Below are positions 45,890 through 56,070 of a stretch of DNA of 64,000 nt, one piece after another (positions within the stretch are counted from its first letter, which is position 1; each line of letters begins with the position of its first letter). A program made the translations under genes and the position numbers. Source of the stretch: Desertifilum tharense IPPAS B-1220 (GTDB lineage Bacteria; Cyanobacteriota; Cyanobacteriia; Cyanobacteriales; Desertifilaceae); contig NZ_MJGC01000050.1 in assembly GCF_001746915.1 (NCBI RefSeq), positions 1 through 64,000 on the forward strand, in the 5' to 3' direction. A model generated the notes under the pieces. That model had not been told where the DNA came from and did not search any database. It worked only from the letters and a program-made list of their open reading frames with translations.

Positions 45890-46210
45890 TTCTCATCGAT
45901 TTTAATTCTGGAAATTTGAGGAAGTCCTGTAGGTTGAATTGAGGCACGAAACCCAACACAACTAGACAATAATTCTCATCGATTTTAATTCTGGAAACTT
46001 GAGGAAGTCCTGTAGGTTGGGTTGAGGCACGAAACCCAACACAACTAGACAATAATTCTCATCGATTTTAATTCTAGAAATTTGAGGAAGTCCTGTAGGT
46101 TTGGCTGAGGCACGAAACCCAACACAACTAGACAATAATTCTCATCGATTTTAATTCTGGAAATTTGAGGAAGTCCTGTAGGTTGGGTTGAGGCACGAAA
46201 CCCAACACAA
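45879..46210 (+). repeat. Four copies of an 83-bp tandem repeat
   Basis: The copies start at 45879, 45962, 46045 and 46128, each CTAGACAATAATTCTCATCG and ending with the palindrome TAGGTTGGGTTGAGGCACG/AAACCCAAC. They differ at a few bases. The first copy supplies the stop codon of the membrane protein. The palindromic half resembles the inverted repeat at 13.66 kb. No gene is inside. Confidence 0.93.
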
Positions 46211-46261
46211 CCCTGGCTAATACTAGCGCGACAAGCTTCCTCAATCCTATTTCTCAATCAA

Positions 46262-47896
46262 TTAGGGATTAACCACCAGATAAGGCGATTCAATAGGTTC
46301 AGCCCTCCCGGCATTGACTAGCGCTTGATAGACAAAAGCAGCCACTTCTCCACGGGTGGCTTGTTGGTTGGGGTTGAGTTGTCGCGGTTGAGGATAGTTA
46401 ATCACTAATCCGCTGCGGGTTGCACCTGCGATCGCGCTTGCTGCCCAACTGGGAATCTGTGCGGCATCATTATAAGCGGATAATACGCTCGTATCGTTGG
46501 AGCGCAAACCCAAACCACTGACTAGCGAGACGAGAACCTGCACTCTCGGAATCCGCAAATCAGGGCGGAATGTCGCATCCTCAAAGCCTGTCAAAAATTC
46601 ACCCCGATACGCTGATTGAATCGCCGCACTCGCCCAGTGATTCGTCGGCACATCTCGGAAACTCGTTCCCCCGCGCTTCGCCGCCGGAGACAGGGCTTTA
46701 CTAACAATGGTGGCAAACTGCGCCCGCGTGACAGGTTCGTTGGGGCGGAAGGTTCCATCCGGGAAACCCGCAATTACATCTTGGGCAACTAATGCCCGAA
46801 TATAAGTTTCTGCCCAATGTCCTTGAATATCCCGCAATTGTCCCCGCGCCACGGTGGTAGCAGTAAAATCGACTTGCCCTTGAATCTTGCGACTATCGAT
46901 ATCATTCCCAGCAGCAGCAATCACATTAGAACGGGTGGCGTTATACACGTCGTAGCGCCCGTTATTGCGGATAATATTTCGCCCTTGACTGTCTGCTGTT
47001 CCGAGGTTGGGGTTAGCGTTGGTAATGGCAACTACCCCATCGCGGCTGTTATTTTCAATCTCGTTTTCGCGCAGAATCGGTTCGGCGGTATCTGTCACCA
47101 CAATCCCATCGGTGTTATTGATAATCCGGTTATTGCTGAGGGTGGGGGTAGAGGTGCCGCCAATAGTTAATCCAAAACCCGTATTATCAAATACGTTGCC
47201 GCGAATGCTGCCGCTAGAAGAACGCGCCACAGAAACGCCGTTACCCAGATTTCGGGTAAACACGTTATTCTCAATCCTCGGATTGCCCGTACCCGTAACA
47301 AACACGCCTTCTCGGTTGTTGTTGGTAAAGGTGCTGTCTTTAATTCGGGGGTTGGTGGATTCTACCCAAACCCCGGTTCCTCGCGTGCTGGGGTTGGTAA
47401 CAGTAACGCCGGTAATTTCGCTATCCCTAGCAGCAAGAATGGTGACATTTTGTCGCGCAAAGGTGGGGCTAATAAAGACGCCGCTGCCAATAATGAGGGT
47501 GGTTTGCCCTTTATTGGATTCGCTTCCGCGCAAAATTACCCCCGGTTTGAGGTTTAAGGGGAAAACTTCTCCGGTTTCTGCGGTGTAGGAACCGGGTGCA
47601 AGCTGAATGACGGTATTTTCGCCCGCCTGCTGTAGGGCGTAGGTAATGGTTCGGTAGGGGATGTCGTCGCTGATTCCCGCGTTGCTCGTATCTGAGCCTC
47701 TGCTAGGGTTCACATAAACAACTCTGGCACCTGCCGGAATCTGGGCGGTTAGGGTGGGGGATGGAGACTGGGCAAGGGCTGGCAGCACCATTCCCACGCT
47801 GCTGCACAGAACTAAGGCGGATAAGCCAACATGAACGCTTTTGATTAGCAGTTGGGGAATTTGCCCACGATTTTGAGAACCCTGATACACTCTCAT
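46262..47896 (-). CDS. SLH-domain right-handed beta-helix protein
   Basis: This 544-residue exported protein has a signal region (VGLSALVLCSSVGMVLPALAQ), a DUF1565/pectate-lyase-like right-handed beta-helix (about residues 60-345: repeats such as PRIENNVFTRNLGNGV and EPILRENEIENNSRDGVV) and three SLH-like repeats at the C-terminus (about 355-540: DIQGHWAETYIRALVAQDVI, PDGTFRPNEPVTRAQFA). SLH domains attach to the cell wall and outer membrane porins. Possibly a surface carbohydrate-binding or -cleaving protein; the lyase residues are not evident. Confidence 0.88.
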   Translation of the reverse strand: MRVYQGSQNRGQIPQLLIKSVHVGLSALVLCSSVGMVLPALAQSPSPTLTAQIPAGARVVYVNPSRGSDTSNAGISDDIPYRTITYALQQAGENTVIQLAPGSYTAETGEVFPLNLKPGVILRGSESNKGQTTLIIGSGVFISPTFARQNVTILAARDSEITGVTVTNPSTRGTGVWVESTNPRIKDSTFTNNNREGVFVTGTGNPRIENNVFTRNLGNGVSVARSSSGSIRGNVFDNTGFGLTIGGTSTPTLSNNRIINNTDGIVVTDTAEPILRENEIENNSRDGVVAITNANPNLGTADSQGRNIIRNNGRYDVYNATRSNVIAAAGNDIDSRKIQGQVDFTATTVARGQLRDIQGHWAETYIRALVAQDVIAGFPDGTFRPNEPVTRAQFATIVSKALSPAAKRGGTSFRDVPTNHWASAAIQSAYRGEFLTGFEDATFRPDLRIPRVQVLVSLVSGLGLRSNDTSVLSAYNDAAQIPSWAASAIAGATRSGLVINYPQPRQLNPNQQATRGEVAAFVYQALVNAGRAEPIESPYLVVNP

Positions 47897-48056
47897 TTAT
47901 TTTGCAACTGAATAACAACTCAACTGAATCATTCCCAAATTGACCTTGCGGTTTACAGAGGATGACAGAAATTCGGGTGAAAGAAGTTCCCAAATCCTCT
48001 ACAATAACGCAACCTTCTGCTTGGGGTATCGTCAAGAAAGCAAGGTTGTTCTCTGG

Positions 48057-48605
48057 ATGATATCGATGAGTTTAAAGGGTTTGCGCTACGGCGTGCTAGG
48101 ATTAGCGATCGCGCTTTTGGTTCCTCTGTCGCCTGCTTGGGCAGCAGAAACGGTGGTTTTAAAGTTTTTAATCTTTCGCGAGTCGATTGCGGTGAGCGAG
48201 CTATCTACGTTTGCGGAAACGGGGGAACTTTCACCCGCGTTACGGGCGTATATGGCGATGTCTAAACAAGACCCGCAGGCGGTGCAATCGGTGTTGACGC
48301 GCCAGGTTCCGGTCAATCTGATCGTGATGGATCGGGTGCTGAATAGTCCAGTAGGAGATGTGGTGTTAGATCGCCTCAGCGAGGCAATCCATACGCCTTC
48401 TAATCAGGCGAATCGTCAAGCCCTACGTTCGGCGCTGGTGCTTTCAGCAAGCGATGATAATCGGATTTCGCTGATTGAGGTGATTGAAAATTATCCGACT
48501 CAAGAGGTGCATGTGGAGGGCGATCGCCTCTTAGAAGCCTACAATCAACTGAGCCGTTTGACGGGTCGAGTTCAAGATATTTTGAAGATTTTGCGCTTGC
48601 CTTAA
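48057..48605 (+). CDS. DUF1400 protein
   Basis: The ATG at 48057 (MISMSLKGLRYGVLGLAIAL) is preferred; the frame opens at 47940. The 182-residue protein has a signal peptide ending PAWAAE, then the DUF1400 core (LKFLIFRESIAVSELSTFAE, LSPALRAYMAMSKQDPQAVQ). DUF1400 usually precedes an alpha/beta hydrolase domain, but here it stands alone. It is probably periplasmic. A terminator follows at 48611. Confidence 0.8.
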   Translation: MISMSLKGLRYGVLGLAIALLVPLSPAWAAETVVLKFLIFRESIAVSELSTFAETGELSPALRAYMAMSKQDPQAVQSVLTRQVPVNLIVMDRVLNSPVGDVVLDRLSEAIHTPSNQANRQALRSALVLSASDDNRISLIEVIENYPTQEVHVEGDRLLEAYNQLSRLTGRVQDILKILRLP

Positions 48606-48610
48606 AACAA

Positions 48611-48643
48611 CGGGGGAGATTCTATTTCTAGAACTTCTCCCCC
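48611..48643 (+). terminator. Terminator after the DUF1400 gene
   Basis: GGGGGAGA pairs with TCTCCCCC around a 15-nt loop containing TCTATTTCTAGAAC. The following T run is short. Confidence 0.7.
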
Positions 48644-48765
48644 ATTGATTTTGCTTGATGGTTTCGATTAAGATTGACCTATTGTTGCGAATTAGCGTCT
48701 GGGATTCATCCTTAACGGCACCAGCGATGAATCGCCAACGCCAGCCCTCTAATCCGGTTTTCGGT

Positions 48766-48966
48766 TTAGTAAGCAAGGGTCTCTAATGTTTCCCGCAAAT
48801 AGCGGCTAACCAGTTGTTCTTGGTTCAAATCGGCTAAACGGCGATCGCTACTGCGTTCGTTTTGCCAGCGCTGAAAGCCAGAACTCGCGGCGATCGCGGT
48901 TTGTAGGCTTTCCCAAATTGCGGCATCATCTGAGAACCGAGCAGACGGATAAGTTGAGCTAGACAT
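48766..48966 (-). CDS. Small conserved hypothetical protein
   Basis: The 66-residue protein (MSSSTYPSARFSDDAAIWES, ending RYLRETLETLAY) reads as a helical globular protein with no membrane segment. GAGGTT lies before the ATG. I do not know a function. The reverse-strand alternative at 48531-48776 looks accidental. Confidence 0.5.
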   Translation of the reverse strand: MSSSTYPSARFSDDAAIWESLQTAIAASSGFQRWQNERSSDRRLADLNQEQLVSRYLRETLETLAY

Positions 48967-49191
48967 AAATAACCTCTAGTGTGAGATGTTTGCAACCGTT
49001 AAAACTTTTAAAGCTTTACTTTTTTTAAAATAGCGAACTCACTCAATTTAGGTGTGCTGCTCATAACACTTTTGAGCCAATTGGGAGCGAGAAACCGATC
49101 GTCGCTAGCCAGCTCAATCAGCCGGTTGACTCTTCCTTCCAAGGATATCAAATTTTAGGAAGAGTCGCGCTCGTTTGCGGTTTTTCTAACC
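48967..49191. other. Intergenic region
   Basis: 225 bp of AT-rich DNA; promoter of the small gene probably lies at its left part. Nothing else was seen. Confidence 0.35.
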
Positions 49192-49800
49192 TTAAGCAGA
49201 CTGTTCCTCTTTCATGGGAGGCAGAATTTGGCGCACGGGTAAGCCCGGATTGGTAAAATCAGACCGAATTTGCTCAACCGGATAGGGTGCCGTGGTGGCA
49301 AAGGTGGTTTCTGGGGTCAGCAAAACCCGGAATACCGAGATCGGCACCTGCAAAAATAAATTGCTCGCCCCAAAGGCGATCGCGCCAACGGCTAGCCCGA
49401 CTAACCGCCAACCGGGGGGAAAAGGCGTCACCGCCGCTGCCATTGGGGCCCAAACGTAAATTTTCCACAAAACAATACTGAGGATCGCGGGGGCGATCGC
49501 GGCGACTAGGCGATGGGAAGGCAACTTAAATAAGCTGAGAATGCGCCGTTGCTCTTCGCTCAACACCTCCGGGCGCAGGCAAATCAACAGGATACTAAAA
49601 ATATTAAATGGGCGGAACCACTGCATCGCAAAAATCGGGACGATGCCCACTAATGCGATCGCGAGATATTCCAGCCAAACGGGAAAAACCGGATCGCCCG
49701 CCGCCAAACCGAGCCAGCAAACGCCCAAAGCTAGGGGCAACACGGCCAAACCCGATGCATGAATCCACAAATATGGCTCAGACCAAAATGACTTTTTCAT
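49192..49800 (-). CDS. Low-complexity-tail membrane protein
   Basis: The ATG at 49800 (MKKSFWSEPYLWIHASGLAV) is preferred; the open frame extends to 49818. The roughly 202 residues have four to five hydrophobic segments (AVLPLALGVCWLGLAAGD, YLAIALVGIVPIFAMQWF, LVAAIAPAILSIVLWKIYVW, LVGLAVGAIAFGASNLFLQV) and a polar tail. This resembles a family annotated as low-complexity tail membrane protein in cyanobacteria. Function unknown. It follows the infB terminator. Confidence 0.75.
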   Translation of the reverse strand: MKKSFWSEPYLWIHASGLAVLPLALGVCWLGLAAGDPVFPVWLEYLAIALVGIVPIFAMQWFRPFNIFSILLICLRPEVLSEEQRRILSLFKLPSHRLVAAIAPAILSIVLWKIYVWAPMAAAVTPFPPGWRLVGLAVGAIAFGASNLFLQVPISVFRVLLTPETTFATTAPYPVEQIRSDFTNPGLPVRQILPPMKEEQSA

Positions 49801-49829
49801 AATTTTCGTTTCCTTCAATTAGAAAATCT

Positions 49830-49857
49830 GGGAGTCTGAAGCAAACTCCAGACTCCC
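49830..49857 (-). terminator. infB terminator
   Basis: On the minus strand GGGAGTCTG pairs with CAGACTCCC across a 10-nt loop, followed by AGATTTTCT, 10 bp after the infB stop. Confidence 0.85.
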
Positions 49858-49866
49858 CAGACTTCT

Positions 49867-52800
49867 CTAATTATGGGAAAGCGTGCGTCGTTTCGTCACC
49901 ATGCGGAAGGTTTCGATAATATCGCTTTCCTTCCAGTCATTGAACTTATCGATGCCAATCCCGCATTCAAAACCAGCATTGACTTCTTTAGCATCATCCT
50001 TCATCCGTTTCAAGGAATCGAGAGTGCCTTCATAGATCACAGTCCCTTGACGGCGAACGCGAGCATTGCAGTTCCGAATTGCTTTACCCGAAAGGACATA
50101 GCAACCCGCAACAGCACCTTTACCCACCGGGAAGACGGCCCGAACTTCCACTTGACCCAGAGGTTCTTCAACCATTTCAGGATCGAGCAGACCTTCCATT
50201 GCGCCTTGAATGTCGTCCAGGAGTTGATAAATGACATCGTACTCGCGGACATCAACGCCAGCCTCATCAGCGGCGGATCTAGCCCCCGTTGCCAGGGTGG
50301 TATTAAAGCCAATAATCACGGCCGAACTCGCGGCGGCTAAATCAACATCTGTTTCAGTGATTTCGCCAGGAGCAGCCAGCAGAACGCGCACTTGCACTTC
50401 ATTTTGCGGCAGTTGCTTCAGCGATCCCAAGATCGCTTCTACCGAGCCTTGAACGTCGGCTTTCAGGACTAAGTTCAGTTCCTTCAGCTCGCCTTCTTGA
50501 GCGCGGGCGCTCAGGGTATTGAGGGTGACGCGACGAGATGCCATTGCTTGTTGCAGGCGAGATTCGCGCTGCTGGTTGGCGCGTTCGGAGGCGATCGCTT
50601 TGGCTTGTTTCTCGTCTTCAAACACCTCAAACTCATCCCCAGCCGCCGGGACATCGCTTAAGCCTAGTACCTCAACAGCAAAGGAGGGGCTAGCAACGTC
50701 TACGCGCTTGCCGCGATCGTCCACCATTGCCCGGACTTTACCCAGGGCTGCGCCGGCCACAAGGATGTCTCCAACGCGCAGGGTGCCGTTTTGTACCAAC
50801 AGGGTCGCAACCGGCCCTCTCGACTTATCTAGGTTGGCCTCAATCACCGTTCCGCGTGCCGCACGGTCGGGGTTCGCAGAGAGTTCTTCAACTTCCGACA
50901 CCAGCAGGATCATTTCCAGCAGGGTATCGAGGTTTTCGCCATTGATGGCGCTCACCGGAACCATAATCGTTTCGCCGCCCCATTCTTCTGCGACTAACCC
51001 ATATTCGGTTAGTTCTTGGCGAACGCGGTCGGGTTGGGCCCCTTCTTTGTCCACCTTGTTGATCGCCACCACAATCGGCACTTCTGCGGCCTTGGCGTGG
51101 CTAATGGCTTCAATGGTTTGGGGACGCACGCCGTCATCGGCAGCAACCACCAGAATGGCGATGTCGGTGACTCTTGCCCCCCGCGCCCGCATGGCGGTAA
51201 ACGCTTCGTGACCGGGAGTATCGAGGAAGACGATTTGCTGCGTCTCTCCGGCATGGTCGAGATCGACGTGATAGGCTCCGATATGCTGCGTAATCCCGCC
51301 TGCTTCTCCGGCTGCCACTTTGGTTTTGCGGATGGAGTCAAGCAGGGTGGTTTTTCCGTGGTCAACGTGACCCATGATCGTGACAACGGGCGGGCGGCGT
51401 TGGAGATTTTCCAGGTCATCCGCATCCAGCATTTCAGTCACTTTACGGGCTTCGGATTCTCGCGCCTTGGTTTCCACTTCTATCCCTAACTCTTGCGCCA
51501 CTAGGTTCACGGTGGGCAAATCGAGGGTTTGGGTGACGGTAGCAGCAATCCCCTTCAAGAACAGCAAGCGGACAATCTCGGTTTCTTGAACCGCCATCTG
51601 GTTGGCTAGCTCGCGAACGGTAATCCCGCCGGTGAGGCTAATTTTTTCCGGGCGCTCTTGCTTGGGTTGGTCGCGGCGATCGCGTCTGGCTGCCCGACTG
51701 TTATCTTGGGTTCCCGGACGTTTGGGAGCCGAGCGCGGTGCGGCGGCGGGCGCTTTGGTTGCTGCGCTCGCCGATTTGGGTTTAGCCGGCCGCATCAGGG
51801 ACAGGCTCACCTCAGCGGCGGCGTTTTCATCATCGAGGTCGTCATCGAGATCCTCGTCTTCATCATCGATCACCAGCGGTCGGCGTTTAGCCTTGGTTGC
51901 AGCTTTGCCGACTTTCGGGGTTTTGAGGAGTTCTTCTTCCTCTTCTTCTTCTTCGCGTTTTTTCAACCGTTTTGGCGGTTTCGGCGGTGTCGGACGCTTC
52001 AGATCGAGATCGGTTAAAGGATCTTCAATTTCCTCAATTTCTGGCTCATCGCCGGGACTGGCTTTGGCGGGCCGTTCTAAATCGGCACCTGCTTCAGCTT
52101 TAATGGGGCGCGGTCTTCGCAGTTCGGGAACGGAGGGGGCTTTGGCCGCGCGTTCCGGTTCTCCCTCTGAGCGACTGGGGGCGCGATTAATTTTTTTCAG
52201 GGGTTCGCGTTTCGGCGTCACTTCCGCTTGAGCGCCGGTTGGGGCTTCGGTTGTTTCGCTATCCTGAGTCGTTTTGAGGCGCTTCAGAATCGGTTTGCTC
52301 ACAGAGGAGGTTGCGGTTACGGGCCTTTCCACGCGGGGAGGTTGCGCTTCAACGTCTTTACGCACGGGTTTTTCGGCTTGCAGTTCGGGTTTTTGCGGTT
52401 CTACTGCTTGCGGGGGAGTTGGCGCAGGTGCTGCTGCGCGTTCTGGAGAACTTTGGTTTTGCAATTCTGTAAGTTTATCAGGCGGTCCAATCAGGGCAGA
52501 TTCGTCGCGAGCAGGGGGGACTGCCTCAGATTGAGCTGAGGGTTCAAGCTCAGGCTCTGATTGTGGAGTATTCGATTGAGATTGGATGAGTATCGATTTC
52601 TCAGTCATCTCAGACTCAGTAGCTTCCCTAGCCGGTCGATCGTTTACAGGACGGTTTGGAGGATTCAGTCTTAGGGGAGATTGGCTCCCGCTGGCTGAAT
52701 TCGGATTCGCTGCGGTTGTGCCGTTGGAGGTTAAATGCTTGCGAATTTCTAAAATTTGTTGTTTTTTCTTCAGGGGACCTCCTGCTTCTGGGATTGATAA

Positions 52801-53016
52801 TTTGGCTTTTGGGCTGGAGGCGGATTTTGGAGAAGGGGAGTGGTTGGTGACATGCTTTTCCGCGTAAGCGCGAATCCGCTCGGCATCGCTTTCTGAAATG
52901 GTGCTGCTATGACTTTTTACTGCAATGTTGAGTTGTTCGCAAACTGCCAAGATATCTTTATTATCCAAATTTAATTCCTTTGATAGCTCGTAAATTCTGA
53001 CTTTGCCGTTGTTCAT
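49867..53016 (-). CDS. infB: Translation initiation factor IF-2
   Basis: IF-2 positions initiator tRNA on the ribosome and hydrolyses GTP. This 1049-residue form has an N-terminal IF2-N motif ([20 protein letters not shown]), a long low-complexity linker (about 80-460) rich in Pro, Glu, Lys and Asp runs, then the second IF2-N ([20 protein letters not shown]) and the GTPase domain: GHVDHGKTT near 549, DTPGHEAF and NKVDK. Domains 2-4 are complete. It is the last gene of rimP-nusA-ylxR-infB. Confidence 0.98.
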   Translation of the reverse strand: MNNGKVRIYELSKELNLDNKDILAVCEQLNIAVKSHSSTISESDAERIRAYAEKHVTNHSPSPKSASSPKAKLSIPEAGGPLKKKQQILEIRKHLTSNGTTAANPNSASGSQSPLRLNPPNRPVNDRPAREATESEMTEKSILIQSQSNTPQSEPELEPSAQSEAVPPARDESALIGPPDKLTELQNQSSPERAAAPAPTPPQAVEPQKPELQAEKPVRKDVEAQPPRVERPVTATSSVSKPILKRLKTTQDSETTEAPTGAQAEVTPKREPLKKINRAPSRSEGEPERAAKAPSVPELRRPRPIKAEAGADLERPAKASPGDEPEIEEIEDPLTDLDLKRPTPPKPPKRLKKREEEEEEEELLKTPKVGKAATKAKRRPLVIDDEDEDLDDDLDDENAAAEVSLSLMRPAKPKSASAATKAPAAAPRSAPKRPGTQDNSRAARRDRRDQPKQERPEKISLTGGITVRELANQMAVQETEIVRLLFLKGIAATVTQTLDLPTVNLVAQELGIEVETKARESEARKVTEMLDADDLENLQRRPPVVTIMGHVDHGKTTLLDSIRKTKVAAGEAGGITQHIGAYHVDLDHAGETQQIVFLDTPGHEAFTAMRARGARVTDIAILVVAADDGVRPQTIEAISHAKAAEVPIVVAINKVDKEGAQPDRVRQELTEYGLVAEEWGGETIMVPVSAINGENLDTLLEMILLVSEVEELSANPDRAARGTVIEANLDKSRGPVATLLVQNGTLRVGDILVAGAALGKVRAMVDDRGKRVDVASPSFAVEVLGLSDVPAAGDEFEVFEDEKQAKAIASERANQQRESRLQQAMASRRVTLNTLSARAQEGELKELNLVLKADVQGSVEAILGSLKQLPQNEVQVRVLLAAPGEITETDVDLAAASSAVIIGFNTTLATGARSAADEAGVDVREYDVIYQLLDDIQGAMEGLLDPEMVEEPLGQVEVRAVFPVGKGAVAGCYVLSGKAIRNCNARVRRQGTVIYEGTLDSLKRMKDDAKEVNAGFECGIGIDKFNDWKESDIIETFRMVTKRRTLSHN

Positions 53017-53403
53017 CCACTCTTCCCTCTACGTACCGTGTTTTTACATATTGGCCTGCCGTTGCAACGACGACTGTAGGAAATGAAGTTGAGGGGGTTA
53101 AGGCCTCACTCCGCTTTCGGTTATCCTGCCTCAAGAGCAATTCCGGTCGGATTAGCATTTGCCAATTGCCTGCCGGGAAAATCGCTCATTTCGAGTCAAG
53201 TGTCCCTTATCTAATGTTGCACAAATCTTTGGCGAACTGGACACCTTTTCGGAAGCGATCGCTAAATCTTCCGTTTTTTCCACTTCAGGATACATTACGC
53301 GATCGCCTCGGTTTTTCAGTTTTTCTGGGGGGTGAAGTTGTCGTTGCTGCAAGTTTGGCAGTTGGACAATAAAAAAGTGATGAAGACCAAAACTCCTATC
53401 AGG
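53017..53403. other. Gap between ylxR and infB
   Basis: 387 bp within the operon. Short frames occur (for example 53152-53352 minus) but lack a recognisable domain and a good ribosome site. HIP1 sites are present. I see nothing reliable; an internal infB promoter could be here. Confidence 0.4.
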
Positions 53404-53721
53404 CTATATTTCTAGGGGGGGAGTTCTCGGAGGCAAGTCAGCATCGGATGCTGGGGGAGGGTTAGCTTGAGGCTCCGCTAGGCGTTGCCACAGTGCTTGG
53501 TAAATTATAGGCGCTACGGCCGCCTTGAGCGATCGCCCTAAGCGATTTTTTTTCTGAGCCACGCGCAAACAATCAGCAGTTGGGCATAAATAAGCCGAAC
53601 GTCCCATCCCCTCATCAAACTGAATTTGCCCCTCCGGGTGAACCCGGACGACTCGCCAAAATGCGTCTTTCGGCGCGAGTTTGCGACAGCTAATACAGCG
53701 GCGATAATTCTTCACAACCAA
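53404..53721 (-). CDS. ylxR: YlxR family RNA-binding protein
   Basis: This 105-residue protein has the YlxR signature: RRCISCRKLAPKDAFWRVVR, GMGRSAYLCPTADCLRVA and KNRLGRSLK. YlxR proteins bind RNA or nucleoid DNA and lie between nusA and infB in many bacteria. The C-terminal Pro-rich tail (PPPASDADLPPRTPP) is an extension. Spacing from nusA is 79 bp. Confidence 0.93.
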   Translation of the reverse strand: MVVKNYRRCISCRKLAPKDAFWRVVRVHPEGQIQFDEGMGRSAYLCPTADCLRVAQKKNRLGRSLKAAVAPIIYQALWQRLAEPQANPPPASDADLPPRTPPLEI

Positions 53722-53800
53722 TCCATTAGAATTGCAGCTCTAGTGGCAGATCCCCGTGAAGCGGGAAGCCTAAACTATACCCTAGCTTAGGGTCAGGGGT

Positions 53801-55135
53801 TCACGACACCTCAGACGGATCGCGATCGAGCGCGTCAGCTTGAGCGATCGCCTCATCATATTCTTCTAATTCTTCTGAGGTTGCCAAATCTTCCTCAAGT
53901 TCTTCATCCCCTAAGAAAGAGTCTTCCTCATCGGCTGCTTCAGCTTGAGCCACCTGCTGTCTAGCTTCAGCCGCCGCTGCAATCTTGCTGGTTTCGGCGT
54001 CGTAGTCGTAATTGGCGCTGTCTTTAATATCAATCTTCCAACCCGTGAGGCGAGCGGCAAGGCGGACATTTTGCCCTTCTTTCCCGATGGCTAAACTCAA
54101 TTGATTTTCCGCCACCAGAACGTGAGCTTGGCGAATATCAGGATCGACCAAATACACGGCATCGACCCGCGCCGGACTCAGCGCATTGGCGATATAGGTT
54201 GCCGGATCGGGCGACCAACGAATCACATCGATTTTCTCGCCGCGCAATTCATTGACCACCACCTGAATCCGCGATCCGCGCGCGCCAATACAAGCACCGA
54301 CGGGATCGACTTCCCGCTCTAGGGTATCCACCGCAATTTTAGTGCGCGGGCCCACATAGCGCGAGGGGGGATTGGCTTCGCGAGCTACGGCAACGATCCG
54401 CACCACTTCATCTTCAATTTCTGGGACTTCGTTGGCAAACAGATACACCACTAACCCCGCATCGGCACGCGATACCACCAATTGCGGGCCGCGATGCGAT
54501 CCCGATCCCACCTTTTTCAGGTAAACCTTAAAAGTGGCATTGGCGCGATAGTTATCATTGGGGAGTTGTTCGCGCTTGGGGAGTTCGGCTTCAACTTCCG
54601 GTTGTCCAAAACTGCTGCTGACCGCCATAATTACGGACTGGCGTTCAAAACGGAGGACGCGAGCTTGCAAAACCGTGCCTTCTAGGTCTTGGAATTCCTC
54701 TTGAATCAGCTTGCGCTGTTGATCGCGTAGCTTTTGAGCGAGGACTTGCTTAGTTTGAATGGCTGCCATCCGCCCAAATTCACCTTGATCGGGCGTGACA
54801 TCGAGCAAAACGGTATCGCCGAGTTGCGCTTCATCGGCCACTTTCTTCACCTCTTCTAAGGAAATTTGGTGGTCGGAATTGCTGACTTCTTCAACGATGG
54901 TTTTGGTGGCGAGGATGCGAAAGCCTTCCTCTTCGGCATCGAGTTCGACTTCAAAATTATTGAAGTATTCATCGTCAAAATTCGGCGCATTCATCCGCAG
55001 AGTGCGGCGATAGCGCTCGTATCCTTTCATTAAAGCTTCGCGTAAAGCGGCTTGGACTGCGGGTTTGGGTAGGTTCCGTTCTTGACTGATTTTGTCAATC
55101 ATGTCTTTGAGGCCCGGCAAACTAACCATTGACAT
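53801..55135 (-). CDS. nusA: Transcription termination/antitermination factor NusA
   Basis: This 444-residue protein has the N-terminal RNA polymerase-binding domain, an S1 domain (about 135-200: EFQDLEGTVLQARVLRFERQ) and two KH domains (GARGSRIQVVVNELRGEKID, AIGKEGQNVRLAARLTGWKI). An acidic C-terminal tail (DEEDSFLGDEELEEDLATSE) replaces the long repeats found in E. coli. It acts in pausing, termination and rRNA antitermination. It follows rimP by about 200 bp. Confidence 0.97.
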   Translation of the reverse strand: MSMVSLPGLKDMIDKISQERNLPKPAVQAALREALMKGYERYRRTLRMNAPNFDDEYFNNFEVELDAEEEGFRILATKTIVEEVSNSDHQISLEEVKKVADEAQLGDTVLLDVTPDQGEFGRMAAIQTKQVLAQKLRDQQRKLIQEEFQDLEGTVLQARVLRFERQSVIMAVSSSFGQPEVEAELPKREQLPNDNYRANATFKVYLKKVGSGSHRGPQLVVSRADAGLVVYLFANEVPEIEDEVVRIVAVAREANPPSRYVGPRTKIAVDTLEREVDPVGACIGARGSRIQVVVNELRGEKIDVIRWSPDPATYIANALSPARVDAVYLVDPDIRQAHVLVAENQLSLAIGKEGQNVRLAARLTGWKIDIKDSANYDYDAETSKIAAAAEARQQVAQAEAADEEDSFLGDEELEEDLATSEELEEYDEAIAQADALDRDPSEVS

Positions 55136-55336
55136 CGTGATTCACCTCGATTGAGTTGTTATTGAGTTCTAAGGGAAGAAAAGAGCGTCAGAAACTTCAG
55201 CAGCTTTGCTCTTCTGGGCTGCACTGGCGCTGCGGCTCGACGGCAAATGCGATTCCCGTAGGGATCGCTCTGGTCGAATCGCGGTTTGGAGGTCGATCCG
55301 CACCACCCGACCCCAAAAGCTGACCCCCCTGCCTAA
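55136..55336. repeat. Noncoding gap with a short palindrome
   Basis: Between rimP and nusA. GCGATTCCCGTAGGGATCGC (55249-55268) is a quasi-palindrome of the family also seen at 14.6 kb. No gene. Confidence 0.5.
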
Positions 55337-55798
55337 CTAATGCTGTTCGTCAAATTGCACCCTCACAATCTGCTGGCGGGGAATCGAGTGCGTCCGTCCT
55401 TTTTGGTTGAGGTAAAGCATCGTCTCATCGCGACTTTGAAGTTTTCCTCGCCACTCGGTCTGACCAGCATACGGCGGTTCTGTGGTGACAACAACTGCAA
55501 ACCCTTTGAAAGCGCTAAACTCGCGATCGGTTGTCAGTTGTCGAGAGACGCCAGGACTAGAAATTTCCAGAACATACGCGTCGGGAATTATATCGGTTGC
55601 GTCTAGGGTGGCTTCTAAGGCGCGACTCATCCGTTCGCAGTCGTCCAAACCCGTGTCCTGCTGAGGATTGCGAATATCGACGCGCAACACAGGGGGACTT
55701 TGATTGGTTTGGAAAACAGCGCCAACGACCTCAAGACCGAGTTGTTCGGCGACCGGGGAAGCTAGGTCTAAGATTTGAGGGATTAAAGGATGAGTCAT
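55337..55798 (-). CDS. rimP: Ribosome maturation factor RimP
   Basis: This 153-residue protein is of normal RimP length. It has [52 protein letters not shown] and the C-terminal SH3-like half ending RVQFDEQH. RimP assists 30S assembly. It starts the rimP-nusA-ylxR-infB operon. Confidence 0.95.
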   Translation of the reverse strand: MTHPLIPQILDLASPVAEQLGLEVVGAVFQTNQSPPVLRVDIRNPQQDTGLDDCERMSRALEATLDATDIIPDAYVLEISSPGVSRQLTTDREFSAFKGFAVVVTTEPPYAGQTEWRGKLQSRDETMLYLNQKGRTHSIPRQQIVRVQFDEQH

Positions 55799-56070
55799 AC
55801 AACAACTCCCATAAAAAAAAGCGGGTGTTGACCCACTTCCATTGAAATGATGCCTTCTTGGGCAACGCTCTTCAGCAAGAAGAGTGCCCTAGTTTCAAGT
55901 CTAACGGATTTAACTCGCAAGTGGGGAGCGGCAAACCGATCGGGGCGCGAGAGTTCGCAGTATGCTGGTGTGGCGATCGCTCTGTTCCTCAAGAGCGCCT
56001 TCCTGGGTGGCTGACGGCACAATCGCAGCGATCGCGCCCTGGGTAAAAAGTCTTTGTTTAGGCGTTTTCT

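Noticed and set aside
45879..46210. CRISPR array
   Set aside because: The repeats are 83 bp and directly abut each other, with no unique spacers and no cas genes nearby.
47007..47588. Plus-strand 193-codon frame
   Set aside because: Antisense to the beta-helix protein; a regular shadow frame.
50519..51211. Plus-strand 230-codon frame
   Set aside because: Antisense to infB, Ser/Thr/Arg-rich and without a domain.
53152..53352. Minus-strand 66-codon frame between ylxR and infB
   Set aside because: No domain, poor ribosome site and no known operon member at this place.
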